The notes beneath the pieces are model-generated. The model saw nothing but the letters and a program-made list of their open reading frames with translations. It was not told the DNA's origin and searched no databases. A stretch of 64,000 nt of DNA. It comes from Amycolatopsis anabasis (lineage in GTDB: Bacteria; Actinomycetota; Actinomycetes; Mycobacteriales; Pseudonocardiaceae). Position 1 is the stretch's first letter. Each line of letters opens with the position of its first letter. The DNA is taken from positions 1 through 64,000 of the forward strand of contig NZ_VTHK01000021.1 in NCBI RefSeq assembly GCF_009765355.1, written 5' to 3'. Below are positions 1 to 8,679 of the stretch, in pieces. A program made the position numbers and the translations under genes.

Positions 1-215
1 TCGTCGCCGGACATGAACCGGTGCGCCACCTGACCGGCCGCATCCCAGTCCTTCCCGGCTTTGAAGTCCGCCACGTACAGCCGAACCCATGCGTCCAGTA
101 CCAGCCCGGCCGCCGCGAGCCGCGCAGCCGGAGCGACCGCCCGCGCACGCCGAGAACCAACCGCCGCACCAAGGCGATCTCGGTACCTGACCACGAGGCC
201 GGACAGGAACAGACG

Positions 216-434
216 ATGATCCCCGCCGACTACCGCGAGCAGTGGCCGGTCGTGGCCACCCTGTTCTGCGCGAGTTTTCCCGGCCGAGATCGACCCCGCC
301 GAGGTGGGTCAGATGATCGCCGACTCGGTCACCGGCGCGGCCTGGCCGATGGCCGCGAACGTCGCCTGGGCACCGGTCGAGCGCGACGAGCTGGAGGCAG
401 CGAACCGGTGCGCCCTGCAGGGCTTCCGGACTGA
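216..434 (+). pseudogene. Fragment of an unknown protein with a frameshift
   Basis: A coding-like stretch starts at an ATG at 216 (MIPADYREQWPVVATLF...) and loses its frame near 275. A neighbouring frame then continues sensibly (PAEIDPAEVGQMIADSV...) to about 430. Joined, the two pieces read as one actinobacterial-type protein of about 70 residues, so a single indel is likely. I do not recognise the family. Nothing convincing is seen from 1 to 215 or from 435 to 685, although the sequence is as GC-rich as coding DNA. Confidence 0.3.
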
Positions 435-685
435 TCACGGGCAGGCCGTGGGGTTCCGCCTGCCTGGTCGGGGCCAGTCGCCGCGGAGCCAGGGGTCCAG
501 GATGGCGATTCGGGGGCGAGTGCCGGAAGAGTTCACCGCCCTCACTGGCCACCTTCAGCGAGTCCTGGCCATCTCGACTGAGTCAGGACAGTCATGGTGG
601 TCTTCCTGGGTGCGGATGTGGGTGTGCTCGATCGGCGTCTTCGTCGGGCGCCTCGGGCATCTGGCGCTGGTGGCCGGTTTTGCGA

Positions 686-1630
686 TCACTGCAGCGTGGG
701 CAGTGTCCCCGTCCGCCGTAGGTGGGCGATCGCGTCGGCGATCGCCGTGAAGGCTGCGGAGATCGCGGGGTGTGTGTCGAGGTCCTTGCCCGACGCCGCC
801 GGGAGTTGAGCGATTCTACGGAACTGGATGGATTGCTTGGCCAGCCAGGCGTCCGGACCACCCTGCATGGCGACCCGGTCCGGGGTCGGATCGGACGTCT
901 CGTTGTCCGTCTTGTTCTGAGCGGATTGCGTCATCGCCGCGACGAACGTCTCCTCGTCGCGGTAGGCCTCGGCGGGCAGTGGATCCACCAGTGCGCCGGG
1001 CGCGCAGTTCACGATCACCGAGCGCGCAACCATTTGCCAGATGCGTGCGGCCGTGCGCTCGGCCTGGGTGGTGGCGTGGTCCATCCGCGCGCGAGCGTGG
1101 TTGTGCAGGGCGCGAGCGAAATCGTCGAGCAGGTCGAGATCGGAGTCGGCGAGCGCCGACACGGTGATGTTGCCCGCCGGGCGCAACCGGGTGATCGTGT
1201 CGACCGGCACTCCGGTCAGCTCATAGATCCGCACCGGGTCGATCCCCGCCGCGAGCGCCCCGAGAAGTAGCTGGTCTCGTTCGTCGTCGAGGTCGGCCCG
1301 TTCCAGTTGCCAGTCCTGCAACGCGGCCTCGGCTTCCTCCGGGGTGGCGAACCGCAGGGCCGGGATGGCCTGCGCCGCCCCGTTCCCGGCAGGCGCGGTG
1401 TCACGGTCGGCGCCGGGATGACGCTTGAGCAAGGCCGTGGGGCTGAAACCGAGTTCGCGCGCGGCGGCGGACACAGACCCGTGGCGCTTGATGAGTTCTT
1501 TTTCGGCGTCCAGTTCGATGGTGCGGCATTGCGCGGTGACGGCTTGCGCCATGGCGCGGGCGGCTTCCCGGCGCCGGACGGGATCGTCGATCGCGCGAAT
1601 CGCGGCCAGGTCGGGTACCGGGATCTGCAC
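686..1630 (-). CDS. Helix-turn-helix protein of unknown function
   Basis: This is a 314-residue protein. I chose the GTG at 1630 because AAGGAGG lies 6 nt upstream; an ATG at 1660 has no ribosome site, and longer forms would run through the inverted repeat. Near the N-terminus the segment GSVSAAARELGFSPTALLKR looks like a DNA-binding helix-turn-helix. A second one may lie at GIDPVRIYELTGVPVDTITR in the middle. The rest is helical and acidic, ending in a domain rich in Ala and Gln. No enzyme motif is seen. It diverges from the 1824-2507 gene, and the 19-bp inverted repeat between them is a natural candidate for its binding site. It may be a regulator or replication/maintenance protein of a mobile element. 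The family was not recognised. Confidence 0.7.
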   Translation of the reverse strand: MQIPVPDLAAIRAIDDPVRRREAARAMAQAVTAQCRTIELDAEKELIKRHGSVSAAARELGFSPTALLKRHPGADRDTAPAGNGAAQAIPALRFATPEEAEAALQDWQLERADLDDERDQLLLGALAAGIDPVRIYELTGVPVDTITRLRPAGNITVSALADSDLDLLDDFARALHNHARARMDHATTQAERTAARIWQMVARSVIVNCAPGALVDPLPAEAYRDEETFVAAMTQSAQNKTDNETSDPTPDRVAMQGGPDAWLAKQSIQFRRIAQLPAASGKDLDTHPAISAAFTAIADAIAHLRRTGTLPTLQ

Positions 1631-1700
1631 CGTCGTCCTCCTTGCTCCTGTCGTGCGCATGGCCACTGCGGGCGGGCGCGGCGCGGCCACACGGGCCCAC

Positions 1701-1760
1701 ACCCCACGACTATAACCACCGGTTGCAACGCCTTCAAACCAGTGGTTATAGTCGTGGGGT
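1701..1760. promoter_or_regulatory. Perfect 19-bp inverted repeat in a divergent intergenic region
   Basis: The left arm ACCCCACGACTATAACCAC (1701-1719) is the exact reverse complement of 1742-1760, with a 22-nt spacer. The spacer itself shows weak dyad symmetry (GGTTGCAACG and CCTTCAAACC). It lies between two divergent gene starts, 70 nt from one and 63 nt from the other, so a terminator role is unlikely. A protein-binding operator or a partition-like site fits better. Confidence 0.8.
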
Positions 1761-1823
1761 GCGCGGTTTCGTGAGCGCAGAACCCCGCCGCGCCCCACCG
1801 TCTCGGAAAAGCGGGGAGTTGAG

Positions 1824-2507
1824 ATGATCGATCTGCCCGGCGGCGAACCCTCCCCGCTCGCCGTGTCCTGGCCTGACGCCTCGTACTTCCAACCACCACG
1901 GTCAATTCCGCGGTGGGCTCGCCCCACTCCCCAAGGCTTCACCGACGCGCAGATCCTGATCGCGGTCCTCCTGCGCGCCGGCCGTGCAGCGTCCGCACTG
2001 GGTTACGAGGCGGAGGGGAAGATCCTGGATCGGGCGCTGGCCCGGGTCCTGTGGTGCGGGCATGCAGGCGGAGCGAAGGGACCATCGCACCGCGTCCTCG
2101 TGGGAACCTCCTTGTTCGCCGGCCACCTGGCCGCGCTCACCGTGCGGCAATTCCTGCGCCACCACGACGCCTCGCGCGAAGACGAGACACTGCACGACCT
2201 GGTCGATACGGTCCTGAACCTGCTGTGGCCTGATGGTGCCGCGGCCACGCCCACCGCCGACTCGCTGCACGCCGGGCGAGCGCTCCGGCGTGACTACGAG
2301 CGGCGCGGCTACCACGATCCCGTCGCCACCACGGCCGTTGACTATCTGTGCCGTGCGGCCACCAAGGTGTCCAACGCCGACGACAAGTATCCGGCCGCGC
2401 TGCACCACCTCATCCGCACGATCAACCAACGCATACTCCACAGCCCCGCCCGGCCCGCGTGGCTCGGCCAGGTCCTCGCACTGGCAATCCAGCAGCCCAA
2501 AGCCTGA
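1824..2507 (+). CDS. Uncharacterised protein, first gene of a three-gene operon
   Basis: The product is 227 residues, with an ATG preceded by GGGGAG at a good distance. The N-terminus contains a Trp/Pro-rich segment followed by a mostly helical region (TDAQILIAVLLRAGRAASALGYEAEG). No membrane segment, signal peptide or catalytic motif is visible. Codon use is typical of the window. The next gene begins 47 nt downstream on the same strand, so the two are probably co-transcribed. The transcript would start at or near the inverted repeat at 1701-1760. I do not recognise the family. The setting suggests an actinobacterial integrative element or a genomic islet of paired unknown genes. Confidence 0.7.
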   Translation: MIDLPGGEPSPLAVSWPDASYFQPPRSIPRWARPTPQGFTDAQILIAVLLRAGRAASALGYEAEGKILDRALARVLWCGHAGGAKGPSHRVLVGTSLFAGHLAALTVRQFLRHHDASREDETLHDLVDTVLNLLWPDGAAATPTADSLHAGRALRRDYERRGYHDPVATTAVDYLCRAATKVSNADDKYPAALHHLIRTINQRILHSPARPAWLGQVLALAIQQPKA

Positions 2508-2554
2508 CCACCACTCCCCCGACGCACCTACCTGCCTTCCCCCAGGAGCACCCC

Positions 2555-3493
2555 ATGGACCTGGACATCACTCCCGGCCTCATCCGCGAACTGCACACCC
2601 GCGGCCAGACCGCACGCGTAGGTGTGGCCCTGACCGACACCGGCTGGCACGTTCTCGGAATCCCCGACGGCATCCCGTACCCGGTCGCCATCACCGACCA
2701 GGATGTCGACGCCTGGCTCGACGGCACCGAACTCGACAACGCGACGGCCGAGGCGCTCGCCCAAAGCCCGCACGAGATCTACCCGTACCGCGTGTGTGAT
2801 GAGACCGGCCGCGACACCACACCCGCCCCGGGCGCCGACGTCCGCGTGGTCACCACCGCGCCGGACGCCGCCGAGGACAACCCAGACCCCGCGTGGGCCG
2901 GCGCGTGGTGGTTCGACCTGAATCAGGCGACCGAGCTGCTGTCCGCGCCGCGGACACTGCAGCAGGGCACGGCCGAAGCTCTCTGGCACACCACCAGCGG
3001 CCGGTTCGTCGTGCAGCACGACTCGATCGTCGGCCTCGACCACACCCTCTGTCACGAAGCCACCCTCGCCGACGTCGCCCACCGCATCTACCAGGCCCCC
3101 GACGACCTCGTCGCCGTCGATCCCGACCGGCAGCCAGCGGTGATGCGGGCAGCCCTCGCGGCCCGCGAACTGGTCGACGCACTGCCCACACCCCGCGGAC
3201 ACTGGGTCAGCTACAGCGACACCAGCGGCTACTGGCGCGTCGACGACCCCGACCTCGCCGCCGCGTCGTTCGCCGCCGCGGGCGTGCTCGGGAACCTGAT
3301 CACCAGCGCGGTGCTGCCCGACCTGCACACCGTCCGCAGCACCACGGCCGACGCCCTGTACCGGCACACCGGCCGCGACCTCACCGAAACCCACCGCCTG
3401 CTCAACCAACCGCATCCCGTGTCCCGCCGCGAGCTCCTCAATCTTCTCGGCCCCGCGGTAGCCAACAGCGAGGACGTGGACCCCCATGGCTGA
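2555..3493 (+). CDS. Uncharacterised acidic protein, second gene of the operon
   Basis: This is a 312-residue protein starting at an ATG with AGGAG 6 nt upstream (MDLDITPGLIRELHTRGQTA...). It is acidic and soluble, and mixes strand-like segments (ARVGVALTDTGWHVLGIPDG) with helices in its second half. No known domain was recognised. Its 3' end overlaps the start of the next gene by 8 nt, a typical sign of translational coupling. It is likely to work together with the products of the flanking genes, but the function is unknown. Confidence 0.7.
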   Translation: MDLDITPGLIRELHTRGQTARVGVALTDTGWHVLGIPDGIPYPVAITDQDVDAWLDGTELDNATAEALAQSPHEIYPYRVCDETGRDTTPAPGADVRVVTTAPDAAEDNPDPAWAGAWWFDLNQATELLSAPRTLQQGTAEALWHTTSGRFVVQHDSIVGLDHTLCHEATLADVAHRIYQAPDDLVAVDPDRQPAVMRAALAARELVDALPTPRGHWVSYSDTSGYWRVDDPDLAAASFAAAGVLGNLITSAVLPDLHTVRSTTADALYRHTGRDLTETHRLLNQPHPVSRRELLNLLGPAVANSEDVDPHG

Positions 3494-4064
3494 CGACGAA
3501 CCCGATCTGGCACCGACCGAAACAGACGTCGAAGCGCTACGCGAAGCCGACACCCTCGCGCCCGAGGACACCGACGAGGGCGACGACTTCGACCAATACG
3601 CCGCGATCTGGGCTCAATGCGCCTACGGCGTCGCGCGGTGGGGCGCACGGCGCAACCTCTGGTGGGCCCCGGTCGCACGCACCGAACAGGACCGGCACTC
3701 CAGCTATAACCTCGGCCAGGCCTACCTGCACCGCCGCGCCATCCACCTGTGGCGCCCCGGTGGCGACCTGACGGGCCGCGACCTCGTACTGGCCGACATC
3801 TACCAAACAGCACGGCAGATCGGCGAACGCCTCGGACTCCGTCCGACCTGGGCCGGCGTCGTCGGCATGCCACTGCTCGCCGCCCGCACCGCGAGCGTGG
3901 ACCTCGCCCACCGCCTGCACACCGAGCACGACGACCCGTTCGGAGCCGCCAAGGTCCAGAAGCTGGTCAGCCTGCAGTGGCACGGAAACCTACCCGTCGC
4001 CAAACACCCCCTACCGGCGTCGCCGCGTCATGGCCAGCGAGGCCTCATCTGCAACATCACCTGA
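3486..4064 (+). CDS. Uncharacterised protein, third gene of the operon
   Basis: The product is 192 residues; its ATG overlaps the end of the preceding gene. The N-terminal 35 residues are strongly acidic (EDTDEGDDFDQY), followed by a Trp-rich helical domain (AIWAQCAYGVARWGARRNLWW). The middle (YNLGQAYLHRRAIHLWRPGGDL) is also helical. The last 15 residues (PASPRHGQRGLICNIT) look unlike the rest, so the natural C-terminus may have been replaced by a frameshift or deletion. The family was not recognised. Confidence 0.6.
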   Translation: MADDEPDLAPTETDVEALREADTLAPEDTDEGDDFDQYAAIWAQCAYGVARWGARRNLWWAPVARTEQDRHSSYNLGQAYLHRRAIHLWRPGGDLTGRDLVLADIYQTARQIGERLGLRPTWAGVVGMPLLAARTASVDLAHRLHTEHDDPFGAAKVQKLVSLQWHGNLPVAKHPLPASPRHGQRGLICNIT

Positions 4065-4802
4065 TCACCCACCACGGCACCGGACGCGCACCAACAGGAC
4101 TTTCCGAAGTGGTCAAAATGGCCGTCTGCAACGGCACCGAATATCCAGCCGCAGTCCGAAAGCTTCTTTGGCAGGCAGTCCAATGGGGACACTCCCCCAC
4201 CGGGACCGCAATACCCGCACGCTGACACGCTAGCCGGCGACTCAGGCCTAATTTCTTGCGCTTCCCGCGAACGGCGGCGGCTGCCACAGGTCAGTGCCTC
4301 GGGGACGCGATCGCCTGGAGCATGAGAAGGTGCCAGCTCGGAAGCGCCGCGGACGTGGAGGGCATCCGGTCCACGCACGGCACGATGGCCATCGCCGACT
4401 GACAGCGGATGATCGACCAACCCGCTAAGTTGGGACACGGCAGGCGCAGTTCGTCGGCAGGCCCTTGCGGAAGAACGGTGCCAGGTTGCCCCCGGCCCGC
4501 ACGGACCTTGTGACCTAGGAAATGCGGGCTACGGTGGGCAGCACGTCGCTTCACTGCTGCGCGCGGTACCAGTGCCTGAGCCCTCCTCTGATCGCCAGAA
4601 TTGCGCACAGTCAGGGCAGGCAGGGACCTCGGGGCATGGTCAATCCGGCAGAAGTGGACCGGTTCGGCACAGTCGGTTATCGCGTTGTCGCGTGTGAGAC
4701 AACCGAGAGCGTCCAGATGCCGGTCGCGATGGTCTTCCGGGAGATCGACAATGGATCTTGAAGGCGCTTCACATTGTCATCGGCCTGCTGGGGGACGTTG
4801 GA
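4065..4802. other. 738-nt stretch with no confident gene
   Basis: No clear protein is seen here apart from a possible 41-residue reading frame at 4636-4761. Reading frames on both strands change often and lack recognisable motifs. It separates the unknown operon from the methyltransferase gene and may hold remnants and the promoter of the latter. Confidence 0.4.
4636..4761 (+). CDS. Possible 41-residue peptide upstream of the PIMT-type methyltransferase
   Basis: The frame starts at an ATG (MVNPAEVDRFGTVGYRVV...) and ends 41 nt before the GTG of the methyltransferase gene. A purine-rich CAGGGA lies about 9 nt upstream. PIMT-type enzymes of this length often modify ribosomal peptides encoded just upstream, so its position is suggestive. 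It carries neither an FxLD motif nor the typical ATP-grasp RiPP leader. It may simply be a chance frame. Confidence 0.2.
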   Translation: MVNPAEVDRFGTVGYRVVACETTESVQMPVAMVFREIDNGS

Positions 4803-5897
4803 GTGAGCAGCGACGGCGACGCCGCCGACGATGACCATGCCTGGGCGCGCTACGCCGCCCGGATGGTCGGCGAGCTGGCTGGCCGCGGGCACCTTCACCA
4901 TCCGGCCTGGCAGACCGCGTTCGCCGAGATCCCCCGGCACAAGCTGCTGCCGGACGCCGACTCGATCGCGGATCCGGAACTCGAGTTCGCGAGCACCGCG
5001 GTGGCCACCGTCGCGGGGCCGGATGGGGCGGACATCCCGTGTGCCTCGCCGGTGCAGCTGGCCGGCCTGCTTGAGGCTCTGCGCGTGGAAGACGATCACC
5101 GTGTTCTGGAGGTCGGCACGGGAACCGGGTACGGCGCCGCGCTGCTGGGACACCGGCTCGGGGACACCGCGGTGTGCTCGATCGACCGCGCGGCCGGGCT
5201 TATCGCCACGACCAGGGACCGGCTGGCGAGCATCGGGCGGCACCCGCGGCTGGACGCGCGGGACGTGCTCGGCGGATGGCCGGAGCAGGCGCCGTACGAC
5301 CGCATCCTGGTGACCCGCGCGGTGTCGGCCGTGCCCTGGGACTGGGCCGAGCAACTCGCCGAGGACGGCATCCTCGCCGTCTCCCTCGCGATGGCGGGCG
5401 AGGCCGGGCCCCTAGCGCTGCTGCGGCGCGTGTCCGGCCGCCTCGAAGGGCGGCTCGCGCGACGCCTCGTGCGCCTGCCCGCGTTGGCGGCCGGTGCGCA
5501 GGCCGCGCTCTCGCCACGTCGACGCGCGGCGCTGCACGACGAGTTCGTGACGAGGCTGCCGCCTGAGCCCTGGCACACCCACCCCCTCGTCTGGTTCCTC
5601 GCGGCCCTGCAGCTGCCGCGCCCCTGGCACGAGGACGACACCACGATGCTGTCCAGCCCGGACGGCTCCTGGTGCTCGATCGCGCTCACCCCGGACGACG
5701 AGGGCTACCGCGTGGTGCGCCAGGGCGGCGGAGTCTCGATCTGGTCCCGCGTGGAGGCCGCGTTCGGCTGGTGGCACGAGTGGGGTCAGCCGTCGTGGGA
5801 CCGGTTCGGTCTCACGGTGACACCACACGGTCAATATCGGGTGTGGCGGGACAGCCCCGACCAGGTGATCTCCCGGTTCGTACGGTTCGTTCCCTGA
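4803..5897 (+). CDS. PIMT-family O-methyltransferase, RiPP-associated type
   Basis: This 364-residue protein resembles protein-L-isoaspartate O-methyltransferases. The SAM-binding motif I is VLEVGTGTGYGAALLGH. The N-terminal segment HPAWQTAFAEIPRHKLLP is the usual PIMT lead-in, where the enzyme recognises its protein substrate. It is well above the roughly 210-220 residues of classical PIMT and carries a C-terminal domain rich in Trp (WSRVEAAFGWWHEWGQPSWDRF). That long architecture is typical of actinobacterial enzymes linked to FxLD and ATP-grasp RiPP systems, where they methylate Asp side chains. I preferred GTG 4803 (GGGGGA 7 nt upstream) to the ATG at 4758. No ATP-grasp or recognisable precursor gene is adjacent, so it is an orphan here. 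It could also be a general protein methyltransferase. Confidence 0.75.
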   Translation: MSSDGDAADDDHAWARYAARMVGELAGRGHLHHPAWQTAFAEIPRHKLLPDADSIADPELEFASTAVATVAGPDGADIPCASPVQLAGLLEALRVEDDHRVLEVGTGTGYGAALLGHRLGDTAVCSIDRAAGLIATTRDRLASIGRHPRLDARDVLGGWPEQAPYDRILVTRAVSAVPWDWAEQLAEDGILAVSLAMAGEAGPLALLRRVSGRLEGRLARRLVRLPALAAGAQAALSPRRRAALHDEFVTRLPPEPWHTHPLVWFLAALQLPRPWHEDDTTMLSSPDGSWCSIALTPDDEGYRVVRQGGGVSIWSRVEAAFGWWHEWGQPSWDRFGLTVTPHGQYRVWRDSPDQVISRFVRFVP

Positions 5898-5972
5898 CCG
5901 CTTCCCCAAGCGGTGGCGTGTCGCGCCGGCGGACCGCTCGCTCCAGGGGCTCATGCGCCTGCCAGGGGGCCT

Positions 5973-6556
5973 TCAGGAACCGGCCTTGAGGTTGGTCAGC
6001 ACCGTCTCGGCGAGATCCCGCGACGCCGCGCAGGGATCGACCTCGCCGATCTTGTTCTGTCCCAGGGTGGCGGCCGCGTTGAACACCAGGTTGTCCGCGA
6101 TCCCTACCGCGACATCGCGGAGGTCGCGGGGTGTGGCCTGGGTCGGGTGGTAGGCGACCGGCGGGTACCCCTCGATCGGGGAAGTTCCTGTCAGAACGCG
6201 GCTTCGGGTTTCTGCACCTCGTAAATCTGTGTCAACCCGTCGGCCACTCCGGTCAAATACGCGACATCGACCACGGCGAGGGTGGAATTCCAGCCGCACC
6301 CCGGTCCCGCCGCGTTGTCCGTTTTCCGGGTGGGTGGAACTTCCCCCAGCAGTTCGGTCAGCTGTCCGGGGTCAGCGATTCGTCACACGGATGCTTGCTG
6401 AAAACTGTGGCGGGCAACGGATCCGCAGCCTTCGGCGCACCACTGCGCGGCAGCGTGCTGGTGGCCGCTGGCGGCACCGTCCCGGGTGGAGATCCAGGCT
6501 TCCCCGAGCAGGCGGCCGCAGCTGTGACCACTGCCAGCAGCGCCGCGCAATGAGCA
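5973..6556 (-). pseudogene. DUF3558-like lipoprotein, frameshifted
   Basis: Three consecutive pieces in different frames make one lipoprotein. The first is a signal peptide with lipobox (LLAVVTAAAACSGK) and a Ser/Pro linker ending near 6366. The second is QLTELLGEVPPTRKTDN...PGCGW..., to about 6197. The third is EGYPPVAYHP...GIADNLVFNAAATL...DPCAASRDLAETVL to the stop at 5973. The order and motifs match mycobacterial and pseudonocardial DUF3558-like lipoproteins of about 180-200 residues. At least two frameshifts separate them, and the start codon is also out of frame with the signal peptide. It lies immediately downstream of the serine hydrolase gene, whose stop it nearly touches. It is either a pseudogene or a victim of sequencing errors. 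Confidence 0.7.
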
Positions 6557-6560
6557 ACCC

Positions 6561-7706
6561 CTACTTCTCTGAGTAAGCCAGGATGCTGCAGCGCAGTCGT
6601 GTCATGACTGCGGGATCGGTCGTGGCGGCGACGAGGACGTTCTCGGGGCTTGAGGCGTTCTCCTGGATCTCTGGTGGCATCCGTCGGACGAGCAGGGCGG
6701 CGCTGGCGATGGTGCCGTCGTGGCGGCGCAGTGCGATGCCGCCGGTCAGGATGCCGTTGAGGCTGCCGCCCTTGTAGCCGATTGCGGCCACGCCGGGCAG
6801 GGTGCTGGGCACCTGTTCCAGGTGGCGGCGTGCGATGTCGGCGCCGGGGCCGAACGATCCGGTCGCGATCGCGCGGTGCAGTGCGGCCAGGTGCGCCGCC
6901 GGCGCGGCCGCGCCGTTGTCGGCCCACGCGCGTTCCGCGTCCTGCGGCGGTAAGGGACGGGTGAGCAGGTTGGCTCGAAGCGCGGGATCGTGTGCGTAGC
7001 GCCGGACGAGGGCCCATTCTGCGGGGCCGCGGACTGAGCGTGGTGTGGTGATCGGCGGGGCGAGTTCCGGGGCCCACAAGGCGATGATGCCGCCGACCTC
7101 GGCGGGCAGATCGAGATCAGGCCAGCCGCCGTCGGCCGCGGCCTGCCGCAGCGCGTCATCGCCGAGGCGGTCACGCAGAAAGTCCGCAGCAGCGTCATCG
7201 CTGACCTGGATCATGGTGGCGACCAGCCGGTCCAGAGGCACGACCCGCCGCGGATCCAGAGCGCGCACCCGGTCATGGGGAATCCCGAGCATATCCAGCG
7301 CGCGGGCATGCGCCCCGCCGTCGGTATCGGGCAAGAACCAGCGTTCCCACTCGCCCACCCGCACCGGTTCGTCCGGCCGGACCGCGCCGTGTGCGACGGC
7401 GCGGCCGTAAGCCGCCAGCGTGACCACCTTCACCGCGGACGCCAAGGGTTGAGGTTGGTCGGGATGGTTGACCACCCGGTTCCCGCGGCCGTCGTCGAGT
7501 ACCAGGGACACGTCGTCGCGGTGCGCCGCGATGTAGCCGGTCCACCCATTCACGGTGGTCACATCCGGCGCTGCCGGAGCAGAGCACTGGTCCGGTGGTG
7601 CCGACATAGTCGCGCAGCCGGTCACGACCGCAGCGGCGACCACCATCGTGCCGACCAAATGTCCTCTGTGCGCACCAGCCACCGTTCCCCCGTCGTGGTC
7701 GAGCAT
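6561..7706 (-). CDS. Secreted lipoprotein of the class A beta-lactamase fold (serine hydrolase)
   Basis: The protein has about 381 residues from the ATG at 7706. A hydrophobic segment ends in VVTGC, a lipobox, so it is probably anchored to the outer face of the membrane. The mature part shows all three hallmarks of penicillin-recognising enzymes in order: SAVK (S-x-x-K), SDD in QVSDDAAADF (the SDN position), and KGG in YKGGSLNG (the KTG position). This is consistent with an active serine hydrolase or D,D-peptidase-like protein, though Asp instead of Asn in SDN is less usual. The start is uncertain; a GTG at 7682 is another option, and longer forms contain no sensible N-terminus. It is followed closely by the DUF3558-like lipoprotein and may share its transcript. 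Confidence 0.8.
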   Translation of the reverse strand: MLDHDGGTVAGAHRGHLVGTMVVAAAVVTGCATMSAPPDQCSAPAAPDVTTVNGWTGYIAAHRDDVSLVLDDGRGNRVVNHPDQPQPLASAVKVVTLAAYGRAVAHGAVRPDEPVRVGEWERWFLPDTDGGAHARALDMLGIPHDRVRALDPRRVVPLDRLVATMIQVSDDAAADFLRDRLGDDALRQAAADGGWPDLDLPAEVGGIIALWAPELAPPITTPRSVRGPAEWALVRRYAHDPALRANLLTRPLPPQDAERAWADNGAAAPAAHLAALHRAIATGSFGPGADIARRHLEQVPSTLPGVAAIGYKGGSLNGILTGGIALRRHDGTIASAALLVRRMPPEIQENASSPENVLVAATTDPAVMTRLRCSILAYSEK

Positions 7707-8679
7707 CTTCTGATTGTCAGCGAAGCACAGGATCTCGCGGGACCATGGGGATGGTCGACTGACGTCGGCGGCGCAGGTGGCCCAGCCGTCGGCAGAGTGG
7801 CGTTGGCAGGCGGCGGTGACATCGGTGTGGATGCCGGCCGAGGATCCCGGCGGGGATCGGGATCTCGGTGGCGAGGTGGAAGAGTGCGGTGCTACGGGCT
7901 TGATCGGGGCAGACTCCGAGGTTGCGGAGTCGTTGGATGAGTCGCGCGATGCTGATCGGTCGTCCGGGTTGGCCGCCGGGCAAGGAGGTGCCGCGGTGGA
8001 CAACGAACTCAGCCCGGAGGAAGCCGCGCCCGCCGACAGGCGAGAATCCGGACTTCCTGCGGCAGATGGTCGATGCCGGAACCGGTTGGCGCTACTTCCG
8101 CGCCGAGACCGGGATCAGGACCCGGCCCCGCGATGGCACGCTGCGAAGCTTCCAGGAACTCAGCCCCGGCGGGGAACGCATCGGCCCGCAGCGGCTGTAC
8201 CTGCGCGAGCGCGAAGACTGCCCCGCCAGCGTTTCAGGCTGGTCGGGTGGGAGCGCCAGCCGGATGTGGTTTCTGCGCGACTCCGGCCAGGTAGCGGGAG
8301 GTCGCCGGAGAACCTTCCACGGCTTCGTGTTCCCGTCCGCCCGCCATGGCGGAACCCACACCACCCCGTCCCGGGTCGGACAGTGTCCTATGTGGACATC
8401 CCATTGATGGCGCACGGAGGTGCTCACGCGACCGCAGCATCGGCACGCCTGCTCGATAGCCGCATCGCCGGCCTATTCAGTTCATTCCACGACGACGAGT
8501 AGATCCTAGAAACAAGAACACACCCGGCCGGGAGTAGGAACGTCGACCTCATGACGTTCGTCCCCGTGGAGCTTGTCTACGGGTGGCGGGGGCGTCGTGA
8601 TCTGGCCGCGGTTGGGCACCGCGAGGGGGCCCACCCACCGGTCGGGAGATCTGTTCGGCGTCTCGGGCGTCTTTGCCGG
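7707..8679. other. Nearly 1 kb without a confident gene
   Basis: Between the two minus-strand genes there is only a patchy plus-strand coding signal. A segment starting at a GTG near 7996 (VDNELSPEEAAPAD) seems to continue in another frame (GENPDFLRQMVDAG...) after about 8035. This may be a decayed gene, but I could not assign a family. No insertion sequence ends were seen. Confidence 0.35.

Noticed and set aside
1631..1942. N-terminal extension of the helix-turn-helix protein to 418 residues
   Set aside because: It would read through the perfect inverted repeat and overlap the divergent gene. The GTG at 1630 has a strong ribosome site.
7996..8160. Insertion sequence (IS256-like) transposase start, from NPDFLRQMV
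   Set aside because: The resemblance covers only about nine residues, the following sequence does not fit, and no terminal inverted repeats are visible.
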